Of a DNA stretch of 18,636 nt, positions 14,113-18,636 are shown piece by piece. Position 1 is the stretch's first letter, and each line of letters begins with the position of its first letter. Under the pieces are notes generated by a model. The model saw nothing but the letters and a program-made list of their open reading frames with translations. It did not search any database and was not told the DNA's origin. The position numbers were made by a program, and so were the translations under genes. The stretch is from an uncultured Bacteroidota bacterium (GTDB lineage: Bacteria > Bacteroidota > Bacteroidia > Chitinophagales > Chitinophagaceae): contig CAIJZG010000062.1 of NCBI GenBank assembly GCA_903825065.1, positions 1-18,636 of the forward strand, read 5' to 3'.

Positions 14113-14718
14113 ATGAGAAATATTGTTGCCATTTTAATCGCTTTTGTTTTGCTCTCTTCTTGCGCTGGAAATAATAAACGAATTTATATTATGAGCAAAG
14201 GTCCTGCTCAATATGATGAAGCTGCAAAAACCATTTCAGCTAAAGATGGCAAAGGACACGAAGAAAAAATAATTAATATCTCAAGCGCCGAAGTAGCTTT
14301 AAAACTAAACGGACCAACGGGAGATGCCGCTATCAGTTTTAAAGAAAATGGATTATATATAATCAATATCAAAAACGATACGATCCTTGGTAGTAAACAG
14401 AATTATGTAAGTCCTAAATTGCAGAAAGATATTATGACACAGGATGAATTGAAAATAAAAATCGATTCATTGCATCAATTAATGGAAGCAAAAAATATCA
14501 GCACAGCAAATCATAACTTTTTTATTCTTCCCAATCAAGCCATAAAAATTACCGATAATTTAGAAGCTATTATTGTTGGGCCTTTTCATCAGATGACAAC
14601 AGCTGAAAGAGTTGATGGCAAAGAACCTGAAGTGTATCGCTTTTATAGTATCAGAGAAATTAGAGAGACCGTTACTAAACTGGAAGGCTTTACCAAAGTA
14701 GTTATTCCAACAAAATAA
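14113..14718 (+). CDS. Uncharacterised lipoprotein
   Basis: A 201-aa protein that I do not recognise. The N-terminus is a clear lipoprotein signal: NIVAILIAFVLL followed by the lipobox LSSC (Cys17). The mature part is mixed alpha/beta: a segment (20-55) with several lysines, strand-rich stretches (57-93), a predicted helix DELKIKIDSLHQLMEAKN (110-127), and a second strand-rich part ending in KVVIPTK. No cysteines occur after the lipid-modified one and no catalytic motif is apparent. It lies 12 nt after the SOD terminator and so depends on readthrough or a promoter inside that hairpin region. It converges on yidD with a 2-nt gap and no terminator between. Function unknown. Confidence 0.85.
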   Translation: MRNIVAILIAFVLLSSCAGNNKRIYIMSKGPAQYDEAAKTISAKDGKGHEEKIINISSAEVALKLNGPTGDAAISFKENGLYIINIKNDTILGSKQNYVSPKLQKDIMTQDELKIKIDSLHQLMEAKNISTANHNFFILPNQAIKITDNLEAIIVGPFHQMTTAERVDGKEPEVYRFYSIREIRETVTKLEGFTKVVIPTK

Positions 14719-14720
14719 TT

Positions 14721-14963
14721 TTAAGGAACAGGATCATAACCATGTCCGCCACCTGGTCTGCATTTACTGATTCTTTTTACAGACAATAAAAATCCTTTTG
14801 CAAGACCGTGCTTTTTCAAAGCCTCTGCGGTATACTGCGAACAAGTTGGTGTAAACCTACACTTAGGACCTAATGCAGGTGAAATTACCCATTGATAAAA
14901 TCGGATAATTATTATAAATGGAAGGATCAATATTTGCTTGAAAAGCGAAACGATTTTTTCCAT
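14721..14963 (-). CDS. yidD: Membrane protein insertion efficiency factor YidD
   Basis: A small membrane-associated protein (80 aa) that aids insertion of inner-membrane proteins by YidC. The N-terminal half is an amphipathic/hydrophobic segment (5-20), followed by the family core RFYQWVISPALGPKCRFTPT and then CSQYTAEALKKHG, with Cys35 and Cys41, and the C-terminal KCRPGGGHGYDPVP containing Cys68. It begins one base after the rnpA stop, keeping the conserved order rpmH-rnpA-yidD. The yidC gene that often follows is absent; the next gene lies on the other strand. Confidence 0.95.
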   Translation of the reverse strand: MEKIVSLFKQILILPFIIIIRFYQWVISPALGPKCRFTPTCSQYTAEALKKHGLAKGFLLSVKRISKCRPGGGHGYDPVP

Positions 14964-14964
14964 G

Positions 14965-15360
14965 TCACAATTTATTTTGAAAACTGTTTCCTAGTTTTTG
15001 TAAAATCAATTGCATCTTTTCGGGAATCAAAGACGTATCGCTGATCCCTTTCCCTACAAATAAAATAAAAACACTCAATTGTTTTTTATCAGGAATTAAT
15101 TCTAATAAACTAAACTTTTGCAAACGATACGATTCACGAAGTAATCGTTTTACACGATTGCGATCAACCGCTTTTTTAAAGTGTCTGGAACTTACCCCAA
15201 CTCCTATCTGTGCAATACTAGCACCTACCACTTCTTTTGTAGTATAGGTAATCTTTAAAGGAAAAACATTCAACGATTTCCCTTCTGCAAAAACTTGATT
15301 GAGCATTTTTCTGCTTTTTAGTTTTTCAGGTCCTGAATAGGTAAATGTTTTTGCTGCCAT
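14965..15360 (-). CDS. rnpA: Ribonuclease P protein component
   Basis: The protein subunit of RNase P, which binds the 5' leader of pre-tRNA. From ATG 15360 (MAAKTFTYSG) it has 131 aa. A TTG three codons earlier is possible but would lie almost on the U-tract of the upstream hairpin, so ATG is preferred. The RNR signature is in AVDRNRVKRLLRESYR, preceded by the family's IGVGVSSRHFKKAV; SRKMLNQVFAEGKS near the start matches the usual basic N-terminus. The C-terminal part is less conserved. The gene follows rpmH with a hairpin in between and is coupled to yidD by a 1-nt gap. Confidence 0.92.
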   Translation of the reverse strand: MAAKTFTYSGPEKLKSRKMLNQVFAEGKSLNVFPLKITYTTKEVVGASIAQIGVGVSSRHFKKAVDRNRVKRLLRESYRLQKFSLLELIPDKKQLSVFILFVGKGISDTSLIPEKMQLILQKLGNSFQNKL

Positions 15361-15373
15361 GTTATACAAAACT

Positions 15374-15405
15374 AAAAAACCTCATCCCAGGAACTTGGAA
15401 TGAGG
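15374..15405 (-). terminator. Hairpin with U-tract between rpmH and rnpA
   Basis: On the minus strand, cctcattcc (15405-15397) pairs with gggatgagg (15388-15380), with one U-G pair, and is followed by six T (15379-15374). It lies 30 nt after the rpmH stop and 13 nt before the rnpA ATG. It probably gives partial termination, setting a high ratio of rpmH to rnpA mRNA. Confidence 0.7.
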
Positions 15406-15435
15406 CTAAATATTTTATGCGGTCTTGCCGAGTAA

Positions 15436-15591
15436 TTATTTTAATCCTTTCTCGCTAGAAACAGAAAGTTTCTTGCGGCCTTTCGCTCTGCGGCTTGCTA
15501 ATACCTTGCGGCCATTTGCAGACTCCATACGCTTACGAAAACCGTGAACGGTTTTACGACGACGTTTGTGTGGTTGGAATGTACGTTTCAT
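15436..15591 (-). CDS. rpmH: 50S ribosomal protein L34
   Basis: A 51-aa, very basic ribosomal protein. The translation starts MKRTFQPHKRRRKTVHGFRK, continues RMESANGRKVLASRRAKGRK and ends KLSVSSEKGLK. This matches the L34 consensus (KRTFQPxxRKRxxxHGFRxRMxTxxGRxVLxxRRxKGRxxL). The usual RNR is replaced by KRRRK, as is common in Bacteroidota. Start, stop and length are unambiguous. It lies between murI and rnpA on the same strand and probably has its own promoter at the 3' end of murI. Confidence 0.97.
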   Translation of the reverse strand: MKRTFQPHKRRRKTVHGFRKRMESANGRKVLASRRAKGRKKLSVSSEKGLK

Positions 15592-15671
15592 TTTATCGTT
15601 TTTTTACTAACCCGGTAATATTGTTTCGTTTCATGCCTGCAGTCACCATACTGCTGCTTGTGAAAGGACGG

Positions 15672-15703
15672 CGAAGGTAAGGATTGTACACCAAAAGGCA
15701 AAA
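15672..15703 (-). promoter_or_regulatory. Candidate rpmH promoter
   Basis: On the minus strand, TTTTG (15703-15699) and TACCTTCG (15679-15672) are separated by 19 nt. They match the Bacteroidota pattern TTTG / TAnnTTTG with one mismatch in the -7 element. The rpmH start codon is about 80 nt downstream, giving a moderate 5' leader. Confidence 0.4.
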
Positions 15704-15706
15704 GAA

Positions 15707-16528
15707 TCAGAGAAAAATATGTTCCGATTTAACTTCCTTCCCAAAAAACAGACTCGCATGATTATCAAAATCAGCTGCAGAATCGGTTGTGAAAAAATGA
15801 AGGCTACCTGTTTTGCTGATCATTTGTGAGATATCCTGATGATTATCAAGATATTGCGCCAAACTTTTAGCTACGATCGCTCCTTGCGACACCAATTCAA
15901 TTCCAACTGGCAGATATTGTTTTATTTTATCAATTAAAATGGGGTAATGGGTGCAAGCCAGCAAAATGGTATCAATTTCAGCTGATTGTGCCAATAATTC
16001 ATCTAAGTATTGTTTTATAAAATAGTCTGCCCCGGGGCTATTAAATGCGCCATTTTCAATTAATGGAACCCACATCGGACAAGCTTGTTGAAATACTTTG
16101 ATCTCCGGAAAAAAATGATGAATTTCTATGGGATAACTTTCACTTAAAACGGTGCCGATAGTTCCCAGAATACCAATCGAACCTGTTTTAGAAAAGTTGC
16201 CAATAATTTCTGTACTGGGCCTGATTACACCTAAGACCCTTTTATTGGTTCCCAACTTGGGTAAATCCTTTTGTTGTATGTTTCTTAGCGCTTTTGCAGA
16301 TGCTGTATTACAGGCTAAAATTACCAATTCACAGCCCTGTTCAAAAAACCATTCAACACATTGCAAAGTATATTGGTAAACAGTATCGAAAGATCTTGGG
16401 CCGTAGGGTGCACGGGCGTTATCACCTAAATAGATATAATCGTAATCGGGTAATTGTTTTACGATCTCTTTAAGTATAGTTAAACCGCCGTAACCGCTAT
16501 CAAAAACACCAATTGCTGTCTTCTTCAT
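15707..16528 (-). CDS. murI: Glutamate racemase
   Basis: A cytosolic enzyme that makes D-glutamate for peptidoglycan, 273 aa, normal length. The N-terminal GVFDSGYGGLTIL (7-19) holds Asp10 and Ser11. The two catalytic cysteines are Cys73 in LACNTASA and Cys192 in LLACTHYPIL. YLGDNARAPYG (33-43) is the usual substrate loop. It lies at the end of the bamA-skp-skp series on the same strand, the usual Bacteroidota order. A perfect 11-bp hairpin stands immediately before its start codon, leaving no room for a separate promoter after the hairpin. Confidence 0.96.
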   Translation of the reverse strand: MKKTAIGVFDSGYGGLTILKEIVKQLPDYDYIYLGDNARAPYGPRSFDTVYQYTLQCVEWFFEQGCELVILACNTASAKALRNIQQKDLPKLGTNKRVLGVIRPSTEIIGNFSKTGSIGILGTIGTVLSESYPIEIHHFFPEIKVFQQACPMWVPLIENGAFNSPGADYFIKQYLDELLAQSAEIDTILLACTHYPILIDKIKQYLPVGIELVSQGAIVAKSLAQYLDNHQDISQMISKTGSLHFFTTDSAADFDNHASLFFGKEVKSEHIFL

Positions 16529-16533
16529 GTATC

Positions 16534-16567
16534 AAAAATAAGAACCCCATCGCATGGATGGGGTTCT
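16534..16567 (-). terminator. Strong hairpin between skp and murI
   Basis: An exact 11-bp stem, agaaccccatc (16541-16551) with gatggggttct (16557-16567), closes a 5-nt loop. It is flanked by A/T runs on both sides (aaaaaaa at 16568-16574, and TATTTTTG on the minus strand at 16540-16533). It lies 23 nt after the second skp stop and ends about 5 nt before the murI ATG. Confidence 0.85.
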
Positions 16568-16589
16568 AAAAAAATATTTATGGAATTAA

Positions 16590-17198
16590 TTATCCTTTTT
16601 TAGGAGCTGGCTTGGTAGCTGGAGCTGCTGTGGTACCTGCTGGAACTGCAATACCTTGACTTTTCAATTCTTCAATAACTTCTTTAGGCAAGTTTAACTT
16701 CAAATCTTGCGCAACTTTGATTGATAAGTTATCGCCAATTGGAGACTTTAACAAAGCATCGCTGCGGAAAATATGAGAATATTTTTGCTCACGAATGATC
16801 TTTTCTAAAGAAGCATAAATTTTTTGTTTGTAAGGAACCAACAGCTCTTCTTGTTTTGCCTGAACAGCTTGTTGTTGATATTGCTGCCAATTAAGTAATT
16901 GGTATTTGATTTGATTTAATTCTTTAACAGCTTGCTCTCTAGCTCTTGCTGGCATTGCAGCTGAATCTTTTTTAAAGATGCTATCTCGGCGATTGAATTC
17001 AGTTACTTTATATTCGTAATCTACCTGTAAAGAATCCTTAGCATAGCTTTGTAAAGCTGCGGTTACTTTATCGATATCTGGCATCAAACCTAACACACTC
17101 TCTTCGTCAAAAGTTCCAATTTTGGTTTGAGCATTGGTGTGATTAGTAAATAAAAGGCTAGCCATAACAGCCACACACACAAATAATACTTTCTTCAT
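16590..17198 (-). CDS. skp: OmpH/Skp family periplasmic chaperone, second copy
   Basis: A 202-aa exported protein. The signal peptide KKVLFVCVAVMASLLFTNHTNA is likely cleaved before QTKIG. The central region (about 45-150) is helical with heptad-like charge, including the Gln-rich stretch LNWQQYQQQAVQAKQEELL, as in Skp coiled-coil arms. YSHIFRSDALL replaces the usual YDYVLD near the C-terminal strand. A low-complexity Ala/Pro/Lys tail (from 186) is not part of the fold. Skp proteins hold unfolded outer-membrane proteins on the way to BamA. It is separated from the first copy by 27 nt and is more divergent than that copy, so it may have a different client range. Confidence 0.85.
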   Translation of the reverse strand: MKKVLFVCVAVMASLLFTNHTNAQTKIGTFDEESVLGLMPDIDKVTAALQSYAKDSLQVDYEYKVTEFNRRDSIFKKDSAAMPARAREQAVKELNQIKYQLLNWQQYQQQAVQAKQEELLVPYKQKIYASLEKIIREQKYSHIFRSDALLKSPIGDNLSIKVAQDLKLNLPKEVIEELKSQGIAVPAGTTAAPATKPAPKKG

Positions 17199-17225
17199 TT
17201 TAGTGAATTTATAATTGATAGTTGT

Positions 17226-17744
17226 TTAAAATTTAATCCCCATCTCCTTCAGCAAATCATCACTCTTATCCAGTTTCGGGTCGGCAAATATAATGGTAAT
17301 TCCTTCACTTTTATCCAGTACAAAATCATAAGCTCTTGCCAAAGCTAATTTCTGAATCGCATTATATACCTTGTCCTGTATTGGTTTAACTAAACGTTGG
17401 CGCTCTTTAAATAGGTCGCCCTCATATCCAAAACGTCTTTTTTGCAGATCGCGTACCTCCTTTTCCTTAACAAATAATTCATCTTCCCGCTTCTTTTTCA
17501 ATTCATCGGTTAACATGAACTGCTCTGCCTCGTAATTCTTATACATTTTATCCAGGAGTTCCTGACGATCATCAATTTCCTTTTGCCATTGTTGGCTAAT
17601 CGTTTGCAATCGTTTATCGGCGTCTTTATACTCCGGAATTTTATCTAAAATATATTTCGTGTCAATAACTGCATAACGTTGCTGTGCAATAACAAATCCC
17701 TGTAATCCAATGATGGTTAAAAAAACAAAAAGTAATTTTTTCAT
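17226..17744 (-). CDS. skp: OmpH/Skp family periplasmic chaperone, first copy
   Basis: A 172-aa exported chaperone of the Skp family. The signal peptide KKLLFVFLTIIGLQGFVIA ends before QQRYAVIDTKYILDKIPEY, the family's first strand and helix. Residues 45-125 are highly charged and helical (coiled-coil arms, with KKKREDELFVKEKEVRDLQ). The C-terminal part AYDFVLDKSEGITIIFADP is typical of Bacteroidota OmpH proteins. It starts 19 nt after the bamA stop, so it is cotranscribed with the assembly factor it serves. Confidence 0.92.
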   Translation of the reverse strand: MKKLLFVFLTIIGLQGFVIAQQRYAVIDTKYILDKIPEYKDADKRLQTISQQWQKEIDDRQELLDKMYKNYEAEQFMLTDELKKKREDELFVKEKEVRDLQKRRFGYEGDLFKERQRLVKPIQDKVYNAIQKLALARAYDFVLDKSEGITIIFADPKLDKSDDLLKEMGIKF

Positions 17745-17763
17745 ACAAGCTGTTTATTAATTT

Positions 17764-18636
17764 TTATTCTGGTTCAAAGCCCAGCATAAAGGTAAATCTA
17801 GCTGCGTCTTTTAAAGTATTTGTTCCATTTAATCTATCAATACCTATACCATAATCAAATCCAAGTAAACCAAACATTGGTAAGAAGAAACGCATACCCA
17901 AACCAACAGATCTTCGCAATTGGAATGGATTGTAATCTTTCATTGAATACCAACCATTCGCAGCTTCAAAGAAACCTAATGCATAAATGGTGCTGCTCGG
18001 ATTTAAACTCAATGGATATCTTAACTCCATGGTGTATTTATTGAAAATAGTAAAGTACTGACGAGTGGATTGCTGATCAGGGTTTATTTTAGGATCTGAA
18101 TTATTGTATACTGGATAACCTCTATGTGCAATGATATCATATCCTAATAACGCAAATTGATTACTTAAACCTGCATCACCCACCTGGAATCTTTCAAAAG
18201 GTGAGATTTGCAAATTGGAATTATATCTACCCAAATATCCCAATTTTACCGATGTTTTTAAAACAAACTGCTTATTGCGTTCAGCACCACCTGGTTTGCC
18301 AATTGGCGTATACCACTCTCCGTTGAAACGCCATTTATGATATTCAATCCACTCGTAAGGGTTTACAGAGGTAACTATGTTTTTATCAATTAAGGTATAA
18401 GGAGGCGTTACCTGTAAACTTGCCATAAACGAAGATCCTGTTCTAGGAAATAAGGGCTGATCTACAGATGATCTTAGCAAAGTAAATTTCACATTTAAGT
18501 TATGCGCGTAACCATTTGTAAATCCTGGTAGATTCACAGGATCAATCGCATAGTTATTCAAATTATAACGAGTGAAACTTAAAGCAGTAGTTAATGAGAA
18601 AAAGTCATCAGGCCATTTCAACTGTTTTGCCAAAGC
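17764..18636 (-). CDS. bamA: Outer-membrane protein assembly factor BamA (C-terminal part only)
   Basis: The frame is open to the window edge; the TTG at 18633 is not a start, so the POTRA domains and the first part of the barrel lie outside. What is visible (about 290 residues) is the C-terminal beta-barrel. HRGYPVY corresponds to the conserved VRGY/F loop motif, preceded by LGYDIIA. Alternating strands run to RFTFMLGFEPE. The protein does not end in the aromatic residue usual for barrel proteins; it ends three residues after the last Phe (GF-EPE). The position before two skp genes and murI is the usual Bacteroidota order. A TamA-like relative is possible but less likely given these neighbours. 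Confidence 0.88.
   Translation of the reverse strand, partial: ALAKQLKWPDDFFSLTTALSFTRYNLNNYAIDPVNLPGFTNGYAHNLNVKFTLLRSSVDQPLFPRTGSSFMASLQVTPPYTLIDKNIVTSVNPYEWIEYHKWRFNGEWYTPIGKPGGAERNKQFVLKTSVKLGYLGRYNSNLQISPFERFQVGDAGLSNQFALLGYDIIAHRGYPVYNNSDPKINPDQQSTRQYFTIFNKYTMELRYPLSLNPSSTIYALGFFEAANGWYSMKDYNPFQLRRSVGLGMRFFLPMFGLLGFDYGIGIDRLNGTNTLKDAARFTFMLGFEPE

Noticed and set aside
15361..15369. TTG start for rnpA three codons upstream
   Set aside because: It lies only 4 nt from the U-tract of the upstream hairpin, and ATG 15360 is available with the same frame.
15495..15680. 61-aa plus-strand reading frame
   Set aside because: It lies over rpmH and its promoter region on the other strand; rpmH is certain from its protein sequence.

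Overview
The window looks like chromosomal DNA of a Bacteroidota bacterium, most likely in or near the Chitinophagaceae. The evidence is low GC, weak ribosome-binding sites, a TAnnTTTG-type promoter element before the superoxide dismutase gene, the order bamA-skp-skp-murI, and many Tat-exported Gfo/Idh/MocA and TIM-barrel sugar proteins. There are no tRNA or rRNA genes, no CRISPR array, no transposase and no phage genes. The assignment to family is inference.

Layout. (1) 1-2571: the 3' end of a tRNA-dihydrouridine synthase gene, facing a two-gene minus-strand unit (aldehyde dehydrogenase, then a membrane-anchored glutathione peroxidase). (2) 2741-12441: a sugar-oxidation locus. A Tat-exported Gfo/Idh/MocA oxidoreductase converges on a minus-strand operon of MFS transporter, exported TIM-barrel isomerase-like protein, GMC flavoprotein dehydrogenase and its small Tat/lipoprotein subunit. 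From the same intergenic region, a plus-strand operon diverges: cytosolic Gfo/Idh/MocA oxidoreductase, cytosolic TIM-barrel protein, monohaem cytochrome c lipoprotein and a DUF1080 (3-keto-disaccharide hydrolase family) protein, closed by a hairpin terminator. (3) 12549-14718: tadA, a 442-bp block of REP-like palindromes, a Mn-type superoxide dismutase and an unrecognised lipoprotein. (4) 14721-18636, all minus strand: bamA (partial), two skp/ompH genes, murI, rpmH, rnpA and yidD.

How the main locus may work (inference). The GMC dehydrogenase, carried out of the cytoplasm by its small subunit, would oxidise glycosides, probably at C3, and pass electrons through a [3Fe-4S] cluster to the cytochrome c lipoprotein. 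The DUF1080 protein would cleave the 3-keto-glycoside. The exported Gfo and TIM-barrel proteins could act in the periplasm. The MFS protein would import the product, and the cytosolic Gfo/TIM-barrel pair would reduce or rearrange it towards central metabolism. No glycoside hydrolase of a classical family, no SusC/SusD pair and no regulator gene is present in the locus.

Other points of interest are the palindrome block with a 43-44 bp period between tadA and the SOD gene, a recurring GAATTTT-rich motif at gene ends, and terminator-like hairpins lying just before the start codons of rnpA and murI.
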